Origin: Mesostigma viride
Taxonomy: Eukaryota > Streptophyta > Mesostigmatophyceae > Mesostigmatales > Mesostigmataceae
DNA: 63,253 nucleotides
Direction: 5' to 3'
Assembly: GCA_009746045.1 (NCBI GenBank)
Contig: RPFO01001451.1
Span: forward strand, 1-63,253
Shown here: positions 14,597 through 23,627 of the stretch, piece by piece
Layout of the letters: the number at the start of each line of letters is the position of its first letter
Numbering within the stretch: position 1 is the first letter of the stretch
Made by a program: the position numbers and the translations under genes
Notes under the pieces: generated by a model
What the model was told of the DNA's origin: nothing
What the model saw: the letters and a program-made list of their open reading frames with translations, nothing else
Database searches by the model: none

Positions 14597-15388
14597 TTAT
14601 TCATCTGCTGGGTGTTTTACCACTCGCGTGGAAATGCGTCTGTTGTTGTTTGTCTCCGTGTCGCTGTCAGAATCGTCCTTCTTAGGATCGTGATGGAGCT
14701 GGGCATATTTCCAGTAGTTAGACGAACCGATGCGGAATTGCGGCCTCACCTCACCCTTGTACCAGAAGATGACATCCTCCAACCTGTTAGAACCGCTGGT
14801 GTGGTCGATCACCAGGCATTCGTAGTTCTGGGTGCACTCGTTTAGTATGTGACAGAAAGCCTCGAAGGTCGGCACGATGCCAAAGAAGTTCTTGTACAGT
14901 TTCTCTCGGTTCATGATTATGTTTTCCTTGAGTGCGAACACGTAATCGATATTACTGCGGATGACAGGCCACACGTTCATGGTGTACTGGGTGATGAACA
15001 AAAAGAATATATTCATGTGCCGCCCATTGAGAGCTATCTCTTGGATGCAGGGGTCGCGCATCACAGTGGCGTCATACACGCAATCATCCATGACAACGAA
15101 TGCATGAGAGCCGTCACCTCTCTTGGCCTTTGCCTTTTGGTTTTTGATTAGCGCCTTGAGAGCCCCGCGGTTGAACTGGTTGTAAATAAAGAGAGATGGG
15201 ATGTACTTCCCCCAATGCTTGTTAGACCCTTCCGTCCCAGACAACACGATGCCGGAGGGGAGGTGGCGCTTATGGTACATGATATCCGTCGCCAGAGTGG
15301 TTTTGCCAGAACCGCGTTTGGAAACTATGCATACCACACTATCGTCTTTGATGCGCGACGGGTCAAACTTTCTCAAATTGACATCCAT
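14597..15388 (-). CDS. A32: A32-like genome packaging ATPase
   Basis: 263 residues, ATG at 15388. It drives ATP-dependent packaging of viral DNA into the capsid (FtsK/HerA-type fold). Walker A is SKRGSGKT at residues 23-30. The Walker B strand is HAFVVMDD at 95-102, with the acidic pair D101-D102. It is followed by FFLFITQYTMNVWPVIRSN, the conserved segment with the Gln sensor typical of this family. The length matches the family (250-300 residues). It heads a minus-strand virion-assembly block and ends in a polar acidic tail. This is one of the core hallmark genes of the phylum. Confidence 0.93.
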   Translation of the reverse strand: MDVNLRKFDPSRIKDDSVVCIVSKRGSGKTTLATDIMYHKRHLPSGIVLSGTEGSNKHWGKYIPSLFIYNQFNRGALKALIKNQKAKAKRGDGSHAFVVMDDCVYDATVMRDPCIQEIALNGRHMNIFFLFITQYTMNVWPVIRSNIDYVFALKENIIMNREKLYKNFFGIVPTFEAFCHILNECTQNYECLVIDHTSGSNRLEDVIFWYKGEVRPQFRIGSSNYWKYAQLHHDPKKDDSDSDTETNNNRRISTRVVKHPADE

Positions 15389-15441
15389 GCCTTCAAGTAC
15401 AGGCCTAGAGATATATTATTGCGCCGTGGACGAGCCACGCG

Positions 15442-16109
15442 TTAACCACATTGGACGAGCACTTCGAGGGTCGGCTTCACACCCCAAGGGAACACCGTGA
15501 CAGCGAAACCGGTATCGTGAGCCAGCTTGATCCATTGCTTCTTGTGCCACTGTTCGTGCGCCTTCTTTTCGCCCTCGTGCTTTGATGTCACGTATCGAGA
15601 TGCAAACTGTTCTTGCAAGTCATTGAACAGACCCTGGATCCTTTTACACTCGCTTTGAAACAGCCCCTTGTCCTGGGCCTGTCGCATGCTCACCACCAGA
15701 TCAGGGGACAGGCACACCACAAAAGTGCCCAGCAAACTGAACACCCAATGGGACACGTTATCGGACAACGCGTCCTCCAAGAACACCAGGATGTCTATAT
15801 CGCTAGGACAGGCCAGCGAGCATTCCCCCATCGTGCATTTGGAGGGGTGAGTGTGCCACTCGATGATGCCGTGAGGTGTCTCGACATCATTGGTGCCCCC
15901 CACATTCATCACCTTGCTGTTGTCCAGCACCAATGTGCTCATATCGATGTCAAAGGTGCCCCCCTCTCTGCGCCCAGATTCATGCTATCTATGATCTCCT
16001 TGAATGCAGAAGTCCTTAGGTGCAATCTGACCTTCTGCACGCTACCCTGCTTGCAATTCACATTTGATGACAGTACCTTTTGTCCATTGTCTGAAATGGT
16101 CACTTGCAT
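15442..16109 (-). CDS. JAMM/MPN-like metalloprotease protein, with one frameshift
   Basis: The C-terminal ORF (15442-15942) contains IIEWHTHPS followed by PSDID, matching the JAMM zinc-protease pattern (H-x-H, then S-x-x-D with an upstream Glu), though the loop between is longer than usual and carries extra Cys residues. JAMM proteins remove ubiquitin or cleave isopeptide bonds. The region just upstream has an ATG-started frame from 16109 (MQVTISDNGQK...) that runs into this ORF at a C6 run on the plus strand (15959-15964). One base joins them into a protein of about 220 residues. Catalytic activity is not certain; a structural MPN role is possible. Confidence 0.6.
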
Positions 16110-16138
16110 TATCATACATCAATAAGTTTATGAACCGA

Positions 16139-16894
16139 TTAAAAATCCTCATCCTCCTCGACCATGACACTCCCCTGATTGTCATCATCATCATCCACAA
16201 ACGCGGGCTTGCTCGGTCGCAGGACGTTGCTGCCCAGCTTAAAAGACTTGGTCCTCTCAGCGTGCCCCTCGTCGTCGCCGATGTGTGCGCGCGCCACTGG
16301 AGGCGGCTCGTCACCCATGATGTCATCCATGTACCCCTTCAGGATGTCATCGCTGGTTGTAAAGCCGTGAAGAGTGTTCCTGATGCACTCGCTCACGCCC
16401 TTCATAACGTGTCGCTTGTTGAGCTTGAACTCTCCTTCCTCCGTCTGAGTGAGGAAGTGTGGGATGTCATCCGCGATGTCTGCTGCCATCATCTTGACGA
16501 TGGAATGGACGAACCGCTCGCAGGTAGGCACCTTCACCCGCAGCCTCTGCTGCTCGGTGTGATGGGACTTGCGAATGGAGCCAAGGATCATGCTGGCACA
16601 CACAAAGTACGCCTTGAGCAGCTCCTTGAGGTATGGCGCCGTCTGCATCACCTCACGCGTCTCAGAATCCACGATATCCGCGTTCCAGCTAGGCACCTCA
16701 GACAGCAGCTGGGAAAAACAGTCCAACTCGTCCAGGTCCTTCACCTCGGCCACATTCATGGCGTCCTGCAGAATGTTTTTAAGCGCGTTATAGATGGGCT
16801 GAGAGAGGCAGCGTTCGAGCTTCTCGATGTACTCTCGCTTGCTGTCCACCAACACGTTCGTGTCCACGCGCGGGTCCTCATCCCTCTCAACCAT
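16139..16894 (-). CDS. Conserved-looking viral protein of unknown function
   Basis: 251 residues with a clear ATG at 16894. It is mostly helical with an acidic tail (DDDDDNQGSVMVEEDEDF) and no transmembrane segment or zinc motif. It sits in the minus-strand packaging/virion block and is only 30 bp from the JAMM gene. I do not recognise the family. Confidence 0.7.
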   Translation of the reverse strand: MVERDEDPRVDTNVLVDSKREYIEKLERCLSQPIYNALKNILQDAMNVAEVKDLDELDCFSQLLSEVPSWNADIVDSETREVMQTAPYLKELLKAYFVCASMILGSIRKSHHTEQQRLRVKVPTCERFVHSIVKMMAADIADDIPHFLTQTEEGEFKLNKRHVMKGVSECIRNTLHGFTTSDDILKGYMDDIMGDEPPPVARAHIGDDEGHAERTKSFKLGSNVLRPSKPAFVDDDDDNQGSVMVEEDEDF

Positions 16895-16962
16895 CGCAGT
16901 GCCCTTATACTAGGTTGGCATTGAAATTATATTGCACATGTTAAGCGAACTTTCCCTTTTTA

Positions 16963-17436
16963 TTAAGCACATAGATACCTGGATACCAAGAAAACCAAAA
17001 TGCCGGCCAGCACGCCTCCCACATTCAAACGAGTGCGGTCGACCCTGCCGTCCGCGCCCTTGAACATGTCAGGGAACACGCCTGCACCGAAGTGAATGGT
17101 CCCGATCGCCGCACCGACGCCCAGAATGGCGGGCAGCACACCGCCCCTCGAGCCCCCGCCACCTACAGACCCCTGCGCGGTGGTATGCCGCCCCCCTTTC
17201 GGGACAGTTGGCTTGAGGGGCACGGCTGGGAGTGGGGTCATGCCAGACAGCTCCGAGACCTCTCGTGAAGGAAGAGAGGGGAGCCGCGGTGCAGGAGGGG
17301 ACATGCTGCTTGGGGGTGGGGCTGATTGCATTGATGATGAGGGCATCACAGGGGCTGCCGCCGCGGGGCTGCCCCTGGCCTGCTGCATACCACCGCTAGA
17401 ACGAAGGCGACGAGCCAGACCAGTGAGTTCCTCCAT
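16963..17436 (-). CDS. Small membrane protein with two C-terminal hydrophobic segments
   Basis: 157 residues. The N-terminal two-thirds are Pro/Ser/Ala-rich and probably disordered. The C-terminus carries two hydrophobic stretches (VLPAILGVGAAIGTIHFGAG and VGGVLAGILVFLVSRYL) separated by a short polar loop. The layout suits a viral inner-membrane or virion membrane protein. The start at 17436 is an ATG preceded on the minus strand by an AT-rich stretch (ataaacgtataatattgg). Confidence 0.65.
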   Translation of the reverse strand: MEELTGLARRLRSSGGMQQARGSPAAAAPVMPSSSMQSAPPPSSMSPPAPRLPSLPSREVSELSGMTPLPAVPLKPTVPKGGRHTTAQGSVGGGGSRGGVLPAILGVGAAIGTIHFGAGVFPDMFKGADGRVDRTRLNVGGVLAGILVFLVSRYLCA

Positions 17437-17497
17437 GCCAGTTCCAATATTATACGTTTATAAAATTGGTCCTACTTAAACGCATTAGATGGCTTAA

Positions 17498-18079
17498 TCA
17501 GCTGTCATAACCGCCGGAGGGTTTGTCCAGGTCCCAATCCACCTTGTGGCTGGTCACCATATCATGCACTTCGACAGTCTCCGTGACAGGTGGCGCGGGT
17601 GGGATGCGCTGGTGGACGTTCTCGGCCTTCCACCCCACCAGGCTGTCAAAGCAAGTGGCGTGGTAAAACACGTACAGGTCGCGAGAGGGCATCGGCTTGG
17701 TAAACTCGACCTTGTGGGCGGGCATTATGCCGTTGCACACGATACAGGACACCCAGCCCTTTGGCGGCACGGTCGGGGCAGTCCATACCGCCAACTGCTC
17801 GCCCTTGAGTGCAGGCTCTCCTTCAGTCTTGTATGCGTCCACAACAGCCTTCTCGTCCTCGGTCAGCTCCTGCTTCCCACGATAATACAGGCTCCCAAAG
17901 GACTGCATGTACTCCCTGTTGAAAGAGAGGTTATACTTGTACACGTACCCACGAGCCGCACGCCGCATCATGAATGCGGTCCAATTGGCATCGGCTCTCC
18001 GTTTCCTGGCCTCCTCGTTCATAGCGTGTTTGTAGGACCGCGACTTGTACACTCGTGCGTACCATTCCGAGTCGTCCAT
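17498..18079 (-). CDS. Unknown protein with a putative zinc-binding Cys/His cluster
   Basis: 193 residues, ATG at 18079. A central segment contains C-x2-C (CIVC) followed after about 30 residues by H-x2-C (YHATC), which could bind zinc. The N-terminal third is basic and rich in Tyr/Arg. There is no transmembrane segment. It lies 36 bp from the next minus-strand gene. The family is not recognised. Confidence 0.65.
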   Translation of the reverse strand: MDDSEWYARVYKSRSYKHAMNEEARKRRADANWTAFMMRRAARGYVYKYNLSFNREYMQSFGSLYYRGKQELTEDEKAVVDAYKTEGEPALKGEQLAVWTAPTVPPKGWVSCIVCNGIMPAHKVEFTKPMPSRDLYVFYHATCFDSLVGWKAENVHQRIPPAPPVTETVEVHDMVTSHKVDWDLDKPSGGYDS

Positions 18080-18115
18080 ATCGTCCTATCAAGGACACTT
18101 GTTTGTGTGATGGAC

Positions 18116-19669
18116 TCAATAGAACATGCGAGCGGGCCTGCGAGCGGGCTTGCGAGTGCGCCGGGCAGCGGTGGAGTGACGCTTATACCTGCGCGCCCCG
18201 TTGACCTGGTAGTGAGGTCCGGTCGGGTCGACAGAGTAGCCGGTGGTCGGATACCCCGTCATGGCGTCGGCCTGGAAGGGCTCGTCAGCACACATGCCGA
18301 CCTTGGCAAACGGGTTCCTGACACGCGTCCCGTCGGCGGCCATGATGAACTCGTCCACGATTCTCGCCTTGGGATCTGACGCAGGGTCCTTGTCATACCA
18401 GACGGTAGCCGAGCCCTTAGGACACTTGGGGATGTTGCCGGTGAGCGCGTAGGTCGCCTTCTGGATGTTCTGAATAAACTGAATCGGGTCCGCGTAACCA
18501 GCAGGTACAGTTTGGGTCATGCTTGCCAGCGCACCATTGCGCTTCCACCAAATGTCGATCTTATCCAGGATCTGGCCACGGAGAGCGTTGAAAGCGATGA
18601 TGTCGCGCTTGATAAAGCTTGCGATCACATTATCAAACTGGTAGAGCGAGTCAGTTGCCGACCTAGCCGGATTAAAATAGACCTGTGCGGAGTAACGCAA
18701 GGGTGGGGGATCACCGCCGCCGCCTTTGCCGATTGTAACGTCATTTCTATTGTTAAGAAACGTTACTTTCACGGCTGAATCAACTCCATAGTTAATTTGT
18801 CCATCACCCGATCCCATGTCTATGTATGCCCCTGGCATTGTAGCGGCTTTGACGTTGTACGACTTTGCTGCAGAAGGATGAGGGAGGTCGACAGTGACGG
18901 GCGGGAAATCGATCTCCAATTTACTGAGCCGTTTGCGATGGTCCATAGAAAGATAAGAGCAGTCAATTTTACTGCTCGCGAGCTGGTAGATGAGCCGCGC
19001 AGGCATGCAGTCGTCCGCGGGGTGGTTATCCAGTAGGTATGTTGGGGATGGCACGTTTTGGGGCGCAAGTTCGAATGCGCGGATCCCAAAGGCTTCACTG
19101 CCCATAGGCCCCGCGCTTTGAAGTGCCTTGATTGTAGAATCACCTTTTCCAGGTACCCCGGTCATTGCGGCCTGCTTTTCCAACGTCGAGATGTTTGCAA
19201 TGATGTTGTGCGGGATACGGGACAAGTACACCTTTTCATTTGCTTTTGCTTGTGTGATTTTGGTGTTGCCAGTATCGTCGCACTCGACAGCCACGTACCC
19301 ACGAAGGGCGTTTGCCAGCTTGCCCATCTCGGCCCGGCTCGTTGTGACCAAAGCGGGCTGGGTGGCGTTCTCTACGCGATCGGACAACTCCCTCAAGTTT
19401 GCAGTGAGCAGGTCGTAGATGTACACCGAGCCGACAAAATGCTGCAACTTGGACAGAAGCTTCCTGTCTTGGTGGACAATATAGCGCTTGTACAGGTCCG
19501 CCTCCTCGATAGCGAACCTGATGTTGGGGATGCGCGTCCGCAGCTCCTGCAGCTCGTGGCCGGTGAAGTGCATTTCCGCGAGGTCGTAGATCCGCTTCTG
19601 GTACTCGGGGGACCTGCTGGTCGGCGCGTTGACCGCGGTCGGTAGTGGGTACAGGTTCTCCAAAGACAT
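18116..19669 (-). CDS. Putative virion protein, 517 residues, basic C-terminus
   Basis: Starts at ATG 19669. The N-terminal ~130 residues look helical. The central part is mixed and contains a glycine-rich loop (IGKGGGGDPPP). The last ~25 residues are strongly basic (RRYKRHSTAARRTRKPARR), a tail typical of proteins that touch nucleic acid or inner capsid. No catalytic motif found. It shares a divergent AT-rich promoter region with the acidic gene at 19754. A minor capsid or core role is inferred from context only. Confidence 0.65.
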   Translation of the reverse strand: MSLENLYPLPTAVNAPTSRSPEYQKRIYDLAEMHFTGHELQELRTRIPNIRFAIEEADLYKRYIVHQDRKLLSKLQHFVGSVYIYDLLTANLRELSDRVENATQPALVTTSRAEMGKLANALRGYVAVECDDTGNTKITQAKANEKVYLSRIPHNIIANISTLEKQAAMTGVPGKGDSTIKALQSAGPMGSEAFGIRAFELAPQNVPSPTYLLDNHPADDCMPARLIYQLASSKIDCSYLSMDHRKRLSKLEIDFPPVTVDLPHPSAAKSYNVKAATMPGAYIDMGSGDGQINYGVDSAVKVTFLNNRNDVTIGKGGGGDPPPLRYSAQVYFNPARSATDSLYQFDNVIASFIKRDIIAFNALRGQILDKIDIWWKRNGALASMTQTVPAGYADPIQFIQNIQKATYALTGNIPKCPKGSATVWYDKDPASDPKARIVDEFIMAADGTRVRNPFAKVGMCADEPFQADAMTGYPTTGYSVDPTGPHYQVNGARRYKRHSTAARRTRKPARRPARMFY

Positions 19670-19753
19670 GCCAGATGTATACCTTGAATCGAGATAATAT
19701 TTTTAGTTTGGATGTGTGCTTCGGAGGCCACAATATCTTTACGACTGGTATAC

Positions 19754-20194
19754 ATGTCTTTGAAGCAAACAACCACCACTCAGTCCGGTCGCACCATCAA
19801 GCGTCCAGACAAATACGCCCCTTCCGAGATGCCCGAGGACGACTACTCGGACGAGAATGCGGCACAGGACACCGCGGATGAGGAAGACTGCACGTCCGAG
19901 GAGGATGGATCATACGAGAGCAGTTTTATAGATGATGAAGACGAACCGATGGAGAAGGACACTGAGAATGAGGAGGAAGAGGAAGAGGAGGAGGGAGAGG
20001 AGGACGAGATGGATGATGATGACACGAACTCTGATGAGGAGGATGACTCAGACTATGAAGAAGAGGAGGACGAGGAGGAGTCGCCATATGAGGCCAGTGA
20101 CGACGAGGACGATTACAACCCCCGTGAGGATGCGCAGATGGAGGCCACCTACGATCCCGACCCCCCCATCAACTGTCCTCCATGTGGTGATTAG
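19754..20194 (+). CDS. Highly acidic small protein
   Basis: 146 residues from ATG 19754. After a basic N-terminus with a short lysine/arginine patch, residues ~25-120 are almost continuous Asp/Glu with Ser and Tyr. The C-terminus is PPINCPPCGD. Such proteins can mimic DNA or chaperone basic proteins; two strongly basic proteins are encoded nearby (22912-23595, 58795-59088). It is divergent from the 517-residue gene, with an inverted tgtatacc/ggtataca pair in the shared promoter. Its 3' end overlaps the next minus-strand gene by 26 bp. Confidence 0.65.
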   Translation: MSLKQTTTTQSGRTIKRPDKYAPSEMPEDDYSDENAAQDTADEEDCTSEEDGSYESSFIDDEDEPMEKDTENEEEEEEEEGEEDEMDDDDTNSDEEDDSDYEEEEDEEESPYEASDDEDDYNPREDAQMEATYDPDPPINCPPCGD

Positions 20195-21523
20195 CGTTCG
20201 GGATATAATAGGGGTTCAACCTGAGCGCAGAATAGGCGGCCACCTTGGAGGTATCGCCGATGTCCAACTGCACACTGCTAGCACCTACCCTACCAGGGCG
20301 CTCCATCCTGTCTCCTCGGTTTGTTTCCTGTCCAACATACGTAGAAGCCTCTTCCACGACCCTGCCCACCGCTTCCAGTTCCATATCCCCTAGCTTGGGG
20401 AAGCGCGCCACCTGCTGAGTGTTTTCGATCATCTCCTTGCTCTCTGGCAGATCCGAGTTGCCATCACGCCACTCGAACACCTTGTTGACCGAGACGCGAG
20501 TGTGCTTGTCTCCCCTGAAGGACTGGTACGGGTTGGCGTACTCCGCGTTCGACACCCGCGATTCGTACGTCTTTTCATTGAGTGGTTCCCTCACATTGCG
20601 GACACGGTCGCCGAACTGGAGAGCCTGCACCCCAAAGTCGCCCACTGGTGGGGGGTGACTCTCCAACGCGTCGATGGTATCGTACCTCTTCGGGTCCACG
20701 CGGTTGTGATCTGAGCACCCCCACCGTGCGGCCTCCACGCCGTTGAATGCGTCTGACACCTGGGCAGTATTGGACACCGTGGCGGCGCGCTCGGGGAGGA
20801 CGGTTGTGTGATACATGTCATTCATCCGCGCCCCCGCTGCATCGAAGTCGCCGATGGGTGGACGGTGTTCCATGCCGGCGCGCAGTGCCATCCCTTCCTT
20901 CCCCATCGCGGTTGTTGGCAGGCTCCTCTGCTCCAAGTGGGCCACCTGTGGGTTGGGCCTGTTGACTCGCAACCGTGGCTCGGGAATGTTGAAGTTCCTG
21001 TTCAGCATCTCAGGGGCCGTGCGCGGGTCCCTCTCTCGCGCCACATTGAATTCCCAGGTTTGGCGCCCGGGAAAGGCCCTGTCTGGATGCATATCACCTA
21101 GGAAATTGGAGAGCTCCACCGGCTGCCTTTCATTAGATACGTCCACGCCCGGTATCCCATTGGTGGATGACGTGGCGGGGCGGGCATTGTACATTGACGG
21201 CCTTGGGAACCCGCCTGGGGCAAACATCACCCCCCCTCGTGTTCCTCTGGCGGCTGAACGTGCATGTCCACGCCTGACATGCCCCTTTCGAACCCGATGG
21301 CCTGATTGGGAGCAGTGGAATAGGCTGAGTCGCCAGGGCCGTACCCGCCCCTGGACGTGAAATTAGGCACCATCGGAAAGCCCAGAGAGTCGGGATGGGA
21401 AAGCAGGCTTTGAGGTGGCGGGGGGATGTCATCTAGTTCCAGCGCCGAGAAAGGCTGGCGGCTGATGGGCGGAGGGCGCAACAAGTATCCGGCTACTGCC
21501 ACCGCTGAGACGATCAGAAACAT
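20169..21523 (-). CDS. Membrane-anchored virion protein (split by a G7 run)
   Basis: Two ORFs, 21227-21523 and 20169-21230, meet at a C7 run on the plus strand (21230-21236). The first ends EEHEGG-stop. The second starts GTG-ATG at once. Adding one G would give one protein of about 450 residues. Layout: N-terminal transmembrane helix (FLIVSAVAVAGYLL), Pro-rich linker, then a long polar domain with repeated GDF-x2-(A/Q)-x3 and RGDKHTRVSV. As it stands, overlapping stop/start could also allow coupled translation. The N-terminal anchor and position in the virion block suggest an inner-membrane structural protein. Confidence 0.65.
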
Positions 21524-21565
21524 GATCGCTGTATAGTCATTAACTCACAAACATATATTTTAAGC

Positions 21566-21904
21566 CTAATAAGAATACCCATCGATCAACCCAGGAGGCA
21601 GATCTGTCATGAGAGGTGGCGCGCCATCCACGTACCTATCCCCTCGCTTCATTTGGTCCCAAAACATGTTAGTGTACGGTGCGAGAACGCGATCGTCGAT
21701 GTACAGTGCCCGGTTCTGGTTGATGGCGGCGGCCCCTCCCCGGATCCGCATGGACTCGATGGAAGGCTCAATGCGGCCACCCAGACTTAGGTACTCGGGC
21801 ATTGCACTGACAGGATAATTGACAGTAAAATCAAGTGAGGGGTCCCACAACCGCCCCGCCTCCTCACCGGTAGCGCTGTTAGAGAAAATGATGCTGGAAG
21901 ACAT
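21566..21904 (-). CDS. Small protein of unknown function
   Basis: 112 residues from ATG 21904, soluble, with no Cys cluster or membrane helix. Flanked by AT-rich intergenic stretches of 30-40 bp, like its neighbours in this minus-strand block, which supports a real gene. Function unknown; a virion protein is plausible from context. Confidence 0.55.
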   Translation of the reverse strand: MSSSIIFSNSATGEEAGRLWDPSLDFTVNYPVSAMPEYLSLGGRIEPSIESMRIRGGAAAINQNRALYIDDRVLAPYTNMFWDQMKRGDRYVDGAPPLMTDLPPGLIDGYSY

Positions 21905-21927
21905 GTGGATTGTGTATTAACAATAGA

Positions 21928-22161
21928 TTAGAAATTGTCATCACCGAGTTGCACACTTTCTTTCCCAATTTTAGTCACCTGCACTTCGCGGGCATGGGAC
22001 GTGGGCATTGTTTTTCTTTCCATGCTGCCAAACTCGACCGAGGGCGCGTGGGAGGCCAGTGGCTCGCCACACTCTTCACACAAGTGCCACCGGCTCCTGA
22101 TAAAGCACCCGGCATAGAACAGTGCGAGTGACAACACGACTAAAATGAACATGGATGCCAT
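21928..22161 (-). CDS. Small single-pass membrane protein with CxxC/H cluster
   Basis: 77 residues from ATG 22161. The N-terminal helix MASMFILVVLSLALFYAGCF is a signal anchor. It is followed directly by C-x2-C and H (HLCEECGEPLASH), which could form a small zinc site, then a polar tail. It resembles short virion membrane proteins of this phylum. Confidence 0.55.
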   Translation of the reverse strand: MASMFILVVLSLALFYAGCFIRSRWHLCEECGEPLASHAPSVEFGSMERKTMPTSHAREVQVTKIGKESVQLGDDNF

Positions 22162-22182
22162 CCTATCTCAGAGTAGTATGTC

Positions 22183-22668
22183 TCATTTTTTTGGCAGATA
22201 CGCGGTAGAGAACTCGTCCCTCGCGTGTGGGGCCACGTTGTTCATCATGAAGTTGTGTAGGGCCTTCTCACTTTTTGGCATCCCTTCCCTTTGAATGGGC
22301 ACAAAACCTATTACTATATCCGCTGGCAGGTCGTGCACACCGGAGCAGATGAGCACATCCTTCACTCCGTCGGCTCTTAGATGAGGGTCGGCGTTGTACC
22401 AAGACGCGTCCTTGGACACGACCACCACCCTGTCGCCCGGCCTTACATCCCCCGATTGCACTCTCTTTCCCAAGTCGTACTGAAACAGCGAGTCGGCTGC
22501 CTCACGAGACAAGGAGGGCGACCGCATCAAGACGCCGTGAGGGACAGGACCGCAATACCCCCTGCCGCAGTACGCCACTATGCGGCAATTGTGCGGGTTT
22601 AACCTGGCGGCCTCCCTGGAACACTGATCCAAGTCGATGAACACCAGCGTCCTTGGCGTCTGTGTCAT
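22183..22668 (-). CDS. Putative PIN/NYN-like domain protein
   Basis: 161 residues from ATG 22668; the frame is open to 22785 but upstream codons look unnatural. Visible features are an N-terminal strand ending in acidic residues (TLVFIDLDQC), a second strand (CRIVAYCGRGYCG) and a third with a Ser/Lys/Asp (DRVVVVSKDASWY). The order of a first Asp strand and a later xSxD strand recalls PIN/NYN ribonucleases, but the match is by eye and weak. Divergent from the small zinc gene at 22750, with an AT-rich promoter between. Confidence 0.5.
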   Translation of the reverse strand: MTQTPRTLVFIDLDQCSREAARLNPHNCRIVAYCGRGYCGPVPHGVLMRSPSLSREAADSLFQYDLGKRVQSGDVRPGDRVVVVSKDASWYNADPHLRADGVKDVLICSGVHDLPADIVIGFVPIQREGMPKSEKALHNFMMNNVAPHARDEFSTAYLPKK

Positions 22669-22749
22669 TGTCTCGCTCCCCGTGTGGTTAAATAACTCAA
22701 AAGAAAAACTGTGATACTGTTTAAGCATTTGATTACGTACCCTCACACA

Positions 22750-22908
22750 ATGAAGCAGTGTTCGTTTTGCACGAGATGCAATCACCCAGACGCGATCGGG
22801 GTGTACTCGAGCGAGAAAAGCCTCGACAACAACTGGTTTTGCTCTTTCCCCTGCTTGTACGCCGCCAAGTACGGTGTTTTGGTGTACGAAAAGAAGCCGT
22901 CGTCTTAG
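22750..22908 (+). CDS. Tiny Cys-rich (zinc-ribbon/FCS-like) protein
   Basis: 52 residues from ATG 22750, below many length cut-offs. Pairs CSFC-x2-C near the start and WFCSFPCLYAAKYG later give two potential metal half-sites, similar to FCS/MYM-type short zinc modules (F-C-S-x-x-C). It is on the plus strand between two minus-strand genes and ends 4 bp before the 3' end of the next. Function unknown. Confidence 0.5.
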   Translation: MKQCSFCTRCNHPDAIGVYSSEKSLDNNWFCSFPCLYAAKYGVLVYEKKPSS

Positions 22909-22911
22909 CCC

Positions 22912-23595
22912 TCACGCCTTTGTCGTTTTCTTTCTCGGCTTCCTTGGCCTCTTTGCCACCGCCTTCACCGCCTTTGCCCTCGCCGCCGCCTTCTTCGCCC
23001 TCGTGGCCCGTCGTTGCATCCTCTTGGCATCCTCTGGACTGGTCGTCTCGTTTGAGGAACAGACTGGGGGGGCTAGATTGTTCTTCGTGTAGACACACGC
23101 CTTGCCGCCGTTCTTTATCTTCAGCTCCTCGTAAATCTTGTTCTTCTCTGCCCTCTTCGACTTTTTTTCGGCCTCTGATCGGGGTTGGAGCAGCTCCTTG
23201 GGCTGCTGCTTGACCAGCTCCGCCCATGCCTGCTGCTTGCGTTCGCGCAACTTCACGTCGCTCGAGAAAGACATCTTCTGCATCATGGCCTCTGTGTCCT
23301 TGCACGCCTGTGCCATCGCGTCACGGAGACTGTACATGCGTTCGCAGTTCAGAACCGGATCGAAGAGCGTCTCCATTTCATGCTGGCGATAGATGGATGA
23401 CACGAGCTGCGTCCACGCCTTGACATTCTTTTCGTGGGCCCCCTTCAGTTTGGCTTTTTCACTGCGCTTCTTTGAGACGATGTCGCCGCTACCATTCAAT
23501 TCCAAATCGGCGGCAGTGAGCCCTCCCACTGTGATATCAGCGCTCCCGTTGTATACCATTCGGCGGCTTCCAACAACCGGCTCCTTCACTGGCAT
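22912..23595 (-). CDS. Basic protein with GGLT-type module and Lys/Arg/Ala tail
   Basis: 227 residues from ATG 23595 (a GTG at 23619 opens the frame). Residues ~10-45 contain SRRMVYNGSADITVGGLTAADL followed by VSKKRS. A comparable short module (DVMKGRATRTSGGLTSDKLV, then GRVVSK) occurs in the protein at 58795-59088; similar basic GGLT-x-DL modules are found in giant-virus proteins. The middle is helical with CxC-poor sequence. The last 50 residues are histone H1-like (RRATRAKKAAARAKAVKAV...). It is probably a DNA-binding virion protein. Confidence 0.65.
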   Translation of the reverse strand: MPVKEPVVGSRRMVYNGSADITVGGLTAADLELNGSGDIVSKKRSEKAKLKGAHEKNVKAWTQLVSSIYRQHEMETLFDPVLNCERMYSLRDAMAQACKDTEAMMQKMSFSSDVKLRERKQQAWAELVKQQPKELLQPRSEAEKKSKRAEKNKIYEELKIKNGGKACVYTKNNLAPPVCSSNETTSPEDAKRMQRRATRAKKAAARAKAVKAVAKRPRKPRKKTTKA

Positions 23596-23627
23596 GTCGG
23601 CTTTATAACCACAGAGCACATAATATT

